Shown here: piece after piece, positions 5,065-10,805 of the stretch
Position numbering within the stretch: the first letter of the stretch is position 1
Layout of the letters: every line of letters begins with the position of its first letter
Source: an uncultured Planctomycetaceae bacterium
GTDB taxonomy: Bacteria > Planctomycetota > Planctomycetia > Pirellulales > Pirellulaceae
Reading direction: 5' to 3'
NCBI GenBank assembly: GCA_903927685.1
Contig: CAIYOB010001585.1
Span: 1-10,805, forward strand
Length of the DNA: 10,805 nt
The notes under the pieces: model-generated
Databases searched by the model: none
What the model saw: only the letters and a program-made list of their open reading frames with translations
Told to the model about the DNA's origin: nothing
Position numbers and translations under genes: made by a program

Positions 5065-7848
5065 TCAATCGGCGGGCGTCTCGACTTCGGCTTGCTCTTC
5101 CTTGGGCACGCGAACCACGGCGGCCAGGGTATCGTCCTCGTCCAGGCTCATGATCCGCACACCCTTGGTGTTCCGTCCGGTCAGCCGCACTTCGCGGGCG
5201 GCAATCCGCTGGATCTTGCCGCGGGCCGTCATCATCAGCAGTTCGTCGTCCTCGTTCACGCGGACGATGCTGACCACTTTGCCGTTGCGGTCGCCGGCCT
5301 TGATGTCCCGCAAGCCCTTGCCGCCCCGGCGCTGGGTGCGGTATCGCTGGCCGCTGGAGGACCCTTCTTCGCCTTCCTCCTCTTCCGGCTCTTCGGCGGG
5401 CGGCTCTTCGACGAGGGACTCTTCGGCGGGCAATTCCTCGTCCGCCGTTTCGTCATCCACGGGAGCGCCGTCACTCGGCCCCTTCTCGTCGGGAGCGGCC
5501 GAGCTGGGGCCGAAGTTGGTCCGCTTGCCGTAACCGTTTTCGCAAGCGGTCAGCAGCATGGCGTCCGGATCCGCCACGACCATCCCGACCAGCTGGTCGT
5601 CGCCCTGCAAGTTGATGCCCTTGACGCCGGACGTGTTGCGGCCCATCGGCCGGGCGTCGGATTCCTTGAAGCGGATCGCCATGCCGTGGGCGGTAGACAG
5701 GACGACTTCGTCGCCGGCCTTGGTCACGACGACGTCCACCAATTCATCGTCCTCGCGCAACTTGATCGCGATGATCCCGCCCTTCTTCGGCCGGCTGTAC
5801 TGCTCCAGCGGCGTCTTCTTGATCAGGCCTTTGCGCGTGGCCATCATCAGGTAATGGTCCGGCAGGTCGAAGTCCCGCACGGGTCGGCAGTCGGCGATCT
5901 TTTCGTCCGGTTGCAGGCTCAACAGGTTGACGATCGCCCGGCCTTTGCTCTCCCGGCCCAGCTGCGGCAAGCTGAAGACCTTCTGCCAAAAGACCTTGCC
6001 CTGGTTGGTGAAGAACAGCAGGTAGGCGTGCGTGCTGGCCACGAACAGGTGCTCGATCGGGTCCTCTTCCTCCGTCTGCGCCCCGCGGATGCCTTTGCCC
6101 CCGCGGCGCTGAGCGCGGTACACGCTGACCGGCGTCCGCTTGATGTAGCCGCGATGGCTGATCGAGACGACCATGGTCTCTTCGGTAATCAGGTCTTCCA
6201 GGTCCAGCGAGCCGACTTCTTCGCCGGTAATTTCGGTCCGCCGGTCGTCGCCGTACTTCCGCCGGATCTCCCGCAGGTCTTCCTTGACGATGTCCAGGAT
6301 GTTCTGTTCGTCGGACAGGATGCGGAGGTACTCCGCGATTTCCTCCAGCAGCTTGCGATGCTCGTCGCTGAGCCGTTCCTGTTCCAGGTTGACCAACTGG
6401 CCGAGCGTCATTTTCAGGATCGCGTCGGCCTGGACGGCGGTGAGCGCATAGGTGTCCGCGACCCCGCGTTCCTCCTGGAACATGCGGAAGCCTTCGTCGC
6501 CCAGCGCCCGGGCCATCAGCGACGCCGGGCACTGCACGCCCATGATCCCGACTTTCGCCTCGGCCTGCGTCTGCGAATGGCGGATGATGCGGATGATCTC
6601 GTCGATGTTCGCCAGGGCCAGCAGCAGTCCCTCGACCGTATGCTTCCGCTTGCGGGCTTTGGCCAGCAGGAACTGGGTGCGGCGGCGGATGACCGACACG
6701 CGGTGCCGGATGAACTCCTGCAGCAGGTCCTTCAGCGTGCACAACCGCGGCTTGCCATCGACCAGGGCCAGCAAGATGATCGAGATCGTGTCCTGCAGCG
6801 GCGAGAACTGGTACAACTGGTTCAGCACCACGTCGGGATCGGCGTCGCGCTTGATATCGATCGCGATCCGCACCGGCTCCTTCAAGTCGCTCAAATCCTG
6901 GACGGCCGAGATGCCCTTGATCTTGTCCGTGTTGACCAGTTCGCCGATCCGCTCGACGATCCGGTCGCGGAACTGCTGGAACGGCACTTCGCTGACCACG
7001 ATCTGGTAGCGGCCGTTGGCCTTTTCCTCGATCGCCGCCCGGGCACGCACCACGATCGTTCCGCGGCCCGTATAGTAGCCCTGCCGGATCCCGGCCCGCC
7101 CGCAGATCACGCCCCCCGTGGGGAAATCCGGGCCTTGGACGATCTCCAGCAGTTCGTCGATCGGCACATCGGGCTCGTCGATCACCCGGATCAACGCGTC
7201 GCAGATCTCGCGCAGATTATGCGGCGGAATCGACGTCGCCATGCCCACCGCGATGCCCGTCGAACCATTGACCAACAGGTTCGGGAACTTCGACGGCAAC
7301 ACCGTCGGCTCCATGTTCCGCTCGTCGTAGGTCGGCACATAGTCGACGGTATCGAGCTTCAGGTCATCCAGCATCATCGCGGCGACGGGCGACAAGCGGG
7401 CTTCCGTATACCGCATCGCCGCGGGCGGCAAACCGGCGATCGAACCGAAGTTGCCCTGCTTGTCGATCAGCAAGTGCCGCAGGTTCCATTCCTGGGCCAT
7501 GCGGACCAGCGTCGGATAGATCACGCTTTCGCCGTGCGGATGGTAGTTACCGCTGGTGTCGCCGGAGATCTTGGCGCACTTGATGCGAGCTGCACCCGGA
7601 CCCAGATTCAGGTCGTTCATGGCGACCAGGATCCGGCGCTGGGACGGCTTCAGACCGTCTCGCACGTCGGGCAGTGCCCGGCTGACAATCACGCTCATCG
7701 CGTACGTCAGGTAGCTTTGCTTCAGTTCCTCTTCGATCGGATGGTCGACCAAGCCGGTCAGCTCTTCCGGGGTGACCGGTGGGATTCCAGCAGCGCCGAG
7801 TTCGTCGGGCGAGGGGCCTTGGTCGGCGGGAGGCAGGTCCGTGGGCAA
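5065..7848 (-). CDS. gyrA: DNA gyrase subunit A
   Basis: The breakage-reunion subunit of DNA gyrase, which with GyrB introduces negative supercoils. At 927 residues it is longer than E. coli GyrA (875). Seen in order: [26 protein letters not shown] (48-72), the quinolone-region sequence [18 protein letters not shown] (102-119), catalytic Tyr147 in [10 protein letters not shown], a coiled segment near 420-560, and the beta-pinwheel C-terminal domain. The GyrA box QRRGGKG at 580-586 marks this as gyrase rather than ParC; a second identical box is at 839-845. Between GYGKRT and the second box sits a low-complexity acidic insert (781-834). Residue 112 is Pro where E. coli has Asp87. The TTG start at 7848 is supported by AAAGGA (7862-7857) 8 nt upstream, and no ATG precedes the conserved core. 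Confidence 0.97.
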   Translation of the reverse strand: MPTDLPPADQGPSPDELGAAGIPPVTPEELTGLVDHPIEEELKQSYLTYAMSVIVSRALPDVRDGLKPSQRRILVAMNDLNLGPGAARIKCAKISGDTSGNYHPHGESVIYPTLVRMAQEWNLRHLLIDKQGNFGSIAGLPPAAMRYTEARLSPVAAMMLDDLKLDTVDYVPTYDERNMEPTVLPSKFPNLLVNGSTGIAVGMATSIPPHNLREICDALIRVIDEPDVPIDELLEIVQGPDFPTGGVICGRAGIRQGYYTGRGTIVVRARAAIEEKANGRYQIVVSEVPFQQFRDRIVERIGELVNTDKIKGISAVQDLSDLKEPVRIAIDIKRDADPDVVLNQLYQFSPLQDTISIILLALVDGKPRLCTLKDLLQEFIRHRVSVIRRRTQFLLAKARKRKHTVEGLLLALANIDEIIRIIRHSQTQAEAKVGIMGVQCPASLMARALGDEGFRMFQEERGVADTYALTAVQADAILKMTLGQLVNLEQERLSDEHRKLLEEIAEYLRILSDEQNILDIVKEDLREIRRKYGDDRRTEITGEEVGSLDLEDLITEETMVVSISHRGYIKRTPVSVYRAQRRGGKGIRGAQTEEEDPIEHLFVASTHAYLLFFTNQGKVFWQKVFSLPQLGRESKGRAIVNLLSLQPDEKIADCRPVRDFDLPDHYLMMATRKGLIKKTPLEQYSRPKKGGIIAIKLREDDELVDVVVTKAGDEVVLSTAHGMAIRFKESDARPMGRNTSGVKGINLQGDDQLVGMVVADPDAMLLTACENGYGKRTNFGPSSAAPDEKGPSDGAPVDDETADEELPAEESLVEEPPAEEPEEEEGEEGSSSGQRYRTQRRGGKGLRDIKAGDRNGKVVSIVRVNEDDELLMMTARGKIQRIAAREVRLTGRNTKGVRIMSLDEDDTLAAVVRVPKEEQAEVETPAD

Positions 7849-7914
7849 GGGCGGAGTCCTTTCGTTCGGTGACGGCGCGTCGCAAGACAGAGGGCGTCAA
7901 TTCCGTTTCGCGGG

Positions 7915-7943
7915 ATTTTAGCACTTTCCGCCTCGGTTCACAA
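7915..7943 (-). promoter_or_regulatory. gyrA-top6A promoter, sigma70-like
   Basis: On the minus strand, TTGTGA (7943-7938) and TAAAAT (7920-7915) are separated by exactly 17 bp, matching 4/6 and 5/6 consensus bases. Transcription would begin near 7908 and leave a leader of about 60 nt before the gyrA TTG, with AAAGGA placed correctly. This is the best promoter match in the window and probably serves both topoisomerase genes. Confidence 0.6.
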
Positions 7944-8118
7944 CTGGCCAACGTGGAACGGCGAGCGGCGCAACCTGATGGTAAGCAAGCACTTGCGATC
8001 GGTCCTTTGCCGTCCACGTCACCCCCTGCTTTGCCCATATTATCGAGCCGGCACCTAGGCGCGCCCGGATCGTGCAGCGGGCCTGCGGGGTACCTGTCCA
8101 AGTCGACGCGTCCTCGCC
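7944..8118. other. Intergenic stretch, no gene recognised
   Basis: Between the gyrA promoter and the sirtuin end I see no coding sequence with family resemblance and no RNA gene. The only small structure is GCAAG-CA-CTTGC (7984-7995 region), a 5-bp inverted repeat about 45 bp upstream of the -35 box. It is too short to call an operator. Confidence 0.4.
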
Positions 8119-8157
8119 CTGGACGATCGCCCCGGCCGCCGGGGATCACTCGTCCAG
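8119..8157. terminator. Two-part hairpin around the sirtuin stop codon
   Basis: An outer 8-bp stem, CTGGACGA (8119-8126) with TCGTCCAG (8150-8157), encloses an inner 6-bp GC stem, CCCCGG (8130-8135) with CCGGGG (8139-8144), with a CCG loop. The sirtuin TGA (8148-8146) lies in the internal loop. There is no T run on either strand, so Rho-independent termination is uncertain, but the structure is the strongest hairpin in this gap and sits where a terminator is expected. Confidence 0.45.
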
Positions 8158-8892
8158 CAGTTGCTCGGCCAGTTGCTTCATCATGACCGTGGCCGGGCCT
8201 TCCAAGAGCGTATATTCGCCGGTCGGCCGCGTTTTCACGTCGATGATGAACTTGTTCCTGACCGGCGAGAAGATCGGGATCAGGGACGAGGCAGGGGCGA
8301 CTTGGGCCGACGTGCCGATGCAGATGAAGACCCCGTCGTGGCGGTTCAACTCGTCGACCAGCGGCTCCAAACCGTCGAAGTCGAAGTTCACGGCCTCGCC
8401 GAACCAGACGATGTCGGGCCGCAGTTGCCCGCCGCATTTCGGGCAGCGGTCGCCCAGTTGGACCGGCACGTCCTGGTCCGCCTTGAAATCGCACGAGTCG
8501 TTTCCGTCGGCGAAAATGTCGTAATGCCGCTCGCACTTTCGCCGGGTCAGGATGCCGTGCAGATGCACCACGTGCTCGCAGCCCGCGCGCTCCAGCAGGT
8601 CATCGACGTTCTGGGTGATGTTCAAGACGTGGAATTTCGTCTGCAACCGGGCGATGCTGCGGTGCGCCTCGTTGGGGTGGGCGGTTTGCAGTCCGCGGAA
8701 CCGCAACTCGTAAAACCGCAGGACCAACGCCGGGTCCCGCCGCCAGCCGCGCGGGCTGGCCACATCCTCGACCCGATGGCTCTCCCACAGCCCGTTGGAA
8801 TCGCGGAACGTCGGGATGCCGCTTTCGGCAGAGAGCCCCGCGCCGCTGAACACCACCACCATGCGTTTGTTGAGCGGTTCTTGAGTCGCCAT
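8146..8892 (-). CDS. cobB: NAD-dependent protein deacylase, sirtuin (CobB/SIR2 family)
   Basis: A 248-residue cytoplasmic sirtuin that removes acyl groups from lysines using NAD+, producing nicotinamide and O-acyl-ADP-ribose. Visible motifs are the NAD-binding GAGLSAESGIPTFRD (17-31), TQNVD (93-97), catalytic His112 in HLHG, and four zinc-ligand candidates Cys120, Cys134, Cys150 and Cys153 (RCPKCGG). RPDIVWFGE (158-166) follows, and GTSAQVAPASS near the C-terminus. Tyr61 and Arg64 in FYELR match the Tyr-x-x-Arg pair that lets class III sirtuins (SIRT5, CobB) accept succinyl and malonyl lysine. The ATG at 8892 is chosen; a TTG at 8934 would add 14 residues encoded by a direct repeat. No clear ribosome-binding site precedes the ATG. 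The gene diverges from the lipoprotein gene. Confidence 0.93.
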   Translation of the reverse strand: MATQEPLNKRMVVVFSGAGLSAESGIPTFRDSNGLWESHRVEDVASPRGWRRDPALVLRFYELRFRGLQTAHPNEAHRSIARLQTKFHVLNITQNVDDLLERAGCEHVVHLHGILTRRKCERHYDIFADGNDSCDFKADQDVPVQLGDRCPKCGGQLRPDIVWFGEAVNFDFDGLEPLVDELNRHDGVFICIGTSAQVAPASSLIPIFSPVRNKFIIDVKTRPTGEYTLLEGPATVMMKQLAEQLLDE

Positions 8893-8898
8893 GTTTGC

Positions 8899-8926
8899 AG
8901 GGGAAATCGGGCCAGGGGAAATCGGG
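8899..8926. repeat. 13-bp direct repeat in the divergent promoter region
   Basis: AGGGGAAATCGGG occurs at 8899-8911 and again at 8914-8926, a 15-bp period with a 2-bp spacer. It lies just upstream of the sirtuin ATG and ends two bases before the putative -35 boxes of the divergent promoters. It could be a tandem operator or simply a small duplication. Confidence 0.6.
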
Positions 8927-8927
8927 G

Positions 8928-8956
8928 CTGTCAAAAAGGTGCAAATGGCCTACAAT
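8928..8956 (+). promoter_or_regulatory. Promoter of the lipoprotein-thioredoxin gene, sigma70-like
   Basis: CTGTCA (8928-8933) and TACAAT (8951-8956) are 17 bp apart, matching 4/6 and 5/6 consensus bases. This gives a leader of about 60 nt to the ATG at 9026. On the opposite strand the same bases read TTGACA (8934-8929), a perfect -35 facing the sirtuin, though no good -10 follows it at 16-19 bp. The two divergent -35 boxes would overlap. Confidence 0.45.
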
Positions 8957-9025
8957 CTGCACAGTTTATCCGCGTCCGCATCGGCTCTGCCCGACTTTCC
9001 GCCTTCACTTAAGGGATCTGTGTTC

Positions 9026-10741
9026 ATGGCAAAGGACTTGTACGCTCCGCGCTCGCATTCTTACTTGACGGCCCTGGCTTTGGCAACGGCAGCCAGCCTC
9101 TTTTCCGGCTGCGGCCAAAAAGAGGAGGGACCGGTGACCGCGGCCAGCGGCAAGTACCAGGTGGCCGACGAAACGCCCTCGTCGCCGGCGTCCGCGGCAC
9201 CCGCCATGCCGGCCAATCCGGCGGCGCCGGCGGGCGACGAACCGGCCGGGGCCGGCACGGATCCGGGTGTTCCGCCCATGCCCGCGGGCAGCCCCAGTGA
9301 GGTTCCCGCTCCGCCCGTCACGCCGCCGATCGCGGTTCCCGGCGGAGCGGCCTCAAGCGGCGCGGGCTATCAAGTTCCGGAGGGCAAAGAGGCATTGATC
9401 GCCTTCCTGCAGCAGATGGACCGGAAACAACCGCAGGGCCAGACGCAACAGGAGCTGATCAACGACTACCGGACGATCCAGACCGCCCGCATTCAGGCGG
9501 CCGACAAGCTGCTGCAGGCTTCGCAGGAAAAGCAGGATCGACTGGGCGCAACGCAGGCCAAGCTGGACGCGATGCGGGCCCTGGTGCGAGTGGGGGACCG
9601 ACAGGCGGAGAAGGAGTTGAACGGGTACGCGCGAACTGTCTCGCAGGATCCCGTGCCGGAAGTGGCCAATCTGGGCAGGCTCATGTTGTTCGGCATGTCC
9701 CTGGAGACGATGGGCAGCGGCGAAGTGACCGACGTCCAGCCGCTGGTGGCGGAACTGAAGAAGTTGATCGCCGACCAGCCCAACGCTCCGGGCGTGTTCA
9801 TGATCACCAGGCAGGCGGCCATGTTGTTCCAGCAGGCGGGGCACAAAGCCGCCGCCGCCGAGGCTTATCAGGCGATCGGCGCCGCCTACAAGGACAGCAA
9901 GGACCCACAGATCGCAGCCGAAGTCCGCTCGATGCTCGAGCAAGCGGCGGTCCAAGGGCGGGAAACGGAATTGGATCTGGACGGCAAGCTGCGAGCGTTG
10001 CTGACCGGCCAGCCCAACAGCGCCCAGCCGGTGCTGGACGTGCTGAAAGCCCTGTTGGAAGCCGCTACGCCCGGCGAATATGTGTTGACGGTCGTATCCC
10101 AAGTTGCGCAGCTGCTGGAGATTTCGGGAAACTACAAGGAGGCGACCGAGGCTTTCACGCTGTTGGAGACCAAGTACAAGGACCACGCCGACAAGGCGTT
10201 GGCGGAACAGGCCAAGGCGCGGGCCGAGAACGGCCGCCGCCGCTCCGGGCTGATCGGCCAGCCGTTCACGGTCGAGGGCGTCCAGGCGGACGGCTCGGCG
10301 TTCGATTGGGCCAAGTACCAGGGCAAAGTCGTGCTGCTCGACTTCTGGGCCACGTGGTGCGGTCCTTGCCTGCAGGAAATCCCCAACATCGACGCCGCGT
10401 ATAAGAAGTACAAGGCCAAGGGCTTCGAGGTGGTCGGGATCAATCTGGACGACGATTCACAGCAGGTGGTGCGCTTCCTGGAGGTCCAGCCCTTGCCTTG
10501 GGCGACGGTGTTCAGCGCCGACCCTAAGGCCGTGGGTTTCGAGCATCCGCTGGCGGTCAAGTGCGGCATCGACGCCATCCCCTTCCTCGTGCTCGTGGAT
10601 CGCGAGGGCAAGGTCAACGCCCTGCACGTCCGCGGCGAGAAGCTGCAGCAGAAGCTGGCGGAACTGTTGGGCCCCGCGGACGAACCGGCCGCGGCTCCCG
10701 CGACGCCACCTGCTGCGCCGGCCGCCAAGACGAACGGCTAG
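9026..10741 (+). CDS. Lipoprotein with C-terminal TlpA/ResA-type thioredoxin domain
   Basis: A 571-residue membrane-anchored thiol-disulfide protein. The signal peptide ends in a lipobox-like LFSGC with lipidated Cys29; Phe at -3 is slightly atypical. Residues about 40-115 are a flexible Pro/Ala/Gly-rich linker. A helical region at about 120-405, with TPR-like stretches (AGHKAAAAEAYQAIGAAYKD and NYKEATEAFTLLETKYKDHA), precedes the thioredoxin domain at about 408-545. That domain has FWATWCGPCLQEIP with the redox pair Cys445/Cys448 and a cis-proline segment IDAIPFLVLVD. A Pro/Ala tail closes the protein. It probably acts outside the cytoplasmic membrane, as a reductase or maturation factor for exported proteins; the client is unknown. 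The ATG at 9026 is chosen because AAGGGA lies 9 nt upstream and the lipobox is correctly placed from it; an earlier ATG at 8891 is not needed. Confidence 0.92.
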   Translation: MAKDLYAPRSHSYLTALALATAASLFSGCGQKEEGPVTAASGKYQVADETPSSPASAAPAMPANPAAPAGDEPAGAGTDPGVPPMPAGSPSEVPAPPVTPPIAVPGGAASSGAGYQVPEGKEALIAFLQQMDRKQPQGQTQQELINDYRTIQTARIQAADKLLQASQEKQDRLGATQAKLDAMRALVRVGDRQAEKELNGYARTVSQDPVPEVANLGRLMLFGMSLETMGSGEVTDVQPLVAELKKLIADQPNAPGVFMITRQAAMLFQQAGHKAAAAEAYQAIGAAYKDSKDPQIAAEVRSMLEQAAVQGRETELDLDGKLRALLTGQPNSAQPVLDVLKALLEAATPGEYVLTVVSQVAQLLEISGNYKEATEAFTLLETKYKDHADKALAEQAKARAENGRRRSGLIGQPFTVEGVQADGSAFDWAKYQGKVVLLDFWATWCGPCLQEIPNIDAAYKKYKAKGFEVVGINLDDDSQQVVRFLEVQPLPWATVFSADPKAVGFEHPLAVKCGIDAIPFLVLVDREGKVNALHVRGEKLQQKLAELLGPADEPAAAPATPPAAPAAKTNG

Positions 10742-10749
10742 TGCGCTGT

Positions 10750-10771
10750 CCAACCTAAGAATTGGGGTTGG
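10750..10771 (+). terminator. Possible hairpin after the lipoprotein gene
   Basis: CCAACC (10750-10755) pairs with GGTTGG (10766-10771) around a 10-nt loop, 9 bp after the stop codon. No T run follows and the second arm merges with the dispersed repeat, so terminator function is doubtful. Confidence 0.3.
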
Positions 10772-10805
10772 GTGGCTGGGGTCGAGCCGCGAGGTACGAG
10801 TGGCG
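10768..10805. repeat. Dispersed GC-rich intergenic repeat, copy 2
   Basis: CTGGGGTCGAGC (10776-10787) repeats the core of 1775-1786, with 18 of 20 bases shared over 10768-10787. After the core the copies diverge: CGCGAGGTACGAG here against GCAGCGAGCCCC in copy 1. The element runs to the window edge and may continue. Confidence 0.55.

Noticed and set aside
2874..5153. A 759-codon open frame on the plus strand over DUF6807, the small gene and top6A
   Set aside because: It crosses three genes supported on the other strand and shows the same Arg/Gln/Pro-rich shadow composition.
5065..7848. ParC rather than GyrA
   Set aside because: A complete GyrA box at 580-586 and a full pinwheel C-terminal domain indicate gyrase.
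4891..7872. A 993-codon open frame on the plus strand opposite gyrA
   Set aside because: It is antisense to an unmistakable gyrA, is rich in His/Asp/Gln/Arg/Val low-information sequence, and matches no family. Long antisense frames are expected in GC-rich genes.
8893..8934. TTG start for the sirtuin, adding 14 residues
   Set aside because: The extension is the translation of the 13-bp direct repeat, the start codon is rare, and the candidate promoter would lie inside it.
8161..9012. A 283-codon plus-strand frame opposite the sirtuin
   Set aside because: The sirtuin motifs on the minus strand are complete, and this frame has no recognisable domain.
9353..10186. A 277-codon minus-strand frame inside the lipoprotein gene
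   Set aside because: Shadow of the plus-strand gene, with no family match.

Overview
The window looks like a chromosomal segment of a GC-rich Planctomycete, most likely a member of the Pirellulales. This is inferred from gene content and not from a marker gene. The indicators are a topoisomerase VI A subunit directly behind gyrA, a secreted DUF6807/PmoA-like protein, a lipoprotein with a C-terminal TlpA-type thioredoxin domain, and short dispersed intergenic repeats.

Seven of the eight genes lie on the minus strand. Read in the direction of transcription from the right, they are a sirtuin deacylase (8892-8146), gyrA (7848-5065), topoisomerase VI subunit A (5054-3912), a small antitoxin-like protein (3828-3592), a secreted DUF6807 protein (3557-2031), archease (1726-1316), and the N-terminal 432 residues of a NatB-type ABC permease (1297, running off the left edge). 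The only plus-strand gene (9026-10741) encodes the lipoprotein/thioredoxin. It diverges from the sirtuin over a 133-bp promoter region.

Some of the genes form close pairs. gyrA and top6A are 10 bp apart and probably cotranscribed from a well-formed sigma70-type promoter at 7915-7943, which places two type II topoisomerase subunits of different families in one unit. The small antitoxin-like gene and the DUF6807 gene are linked through a TGATG junction, but only in a frame shifted relative to the small gene. Archease and the permease are 18 bp apart. The usual partners RtcB (for archease), Top6B (for Top6A) and an ABC ATPase (for the permease) are not in the window.

The most structured non-coding region is 1727-2030. 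It holds a 14-bp repeat array (five units in one orientation and two in the other), a second inverted set built on GAATCATGG, a GC-rich dispersed repeat that recurs at the right edge of the window, and a hairpin overlapping the DUF6807 stop codon. No tRNA, rRNA, CRISPR array, transposase or prophage gene was seen. No completely new system is evident. The points most worth checking are the repeat cluster, the frameshifted small gene, the gyrA-top6A pairing, and the unusual GyrA (proline at a quinolone-contact position, a 54-residue acidic insert, and two perfect GyrA boxes).
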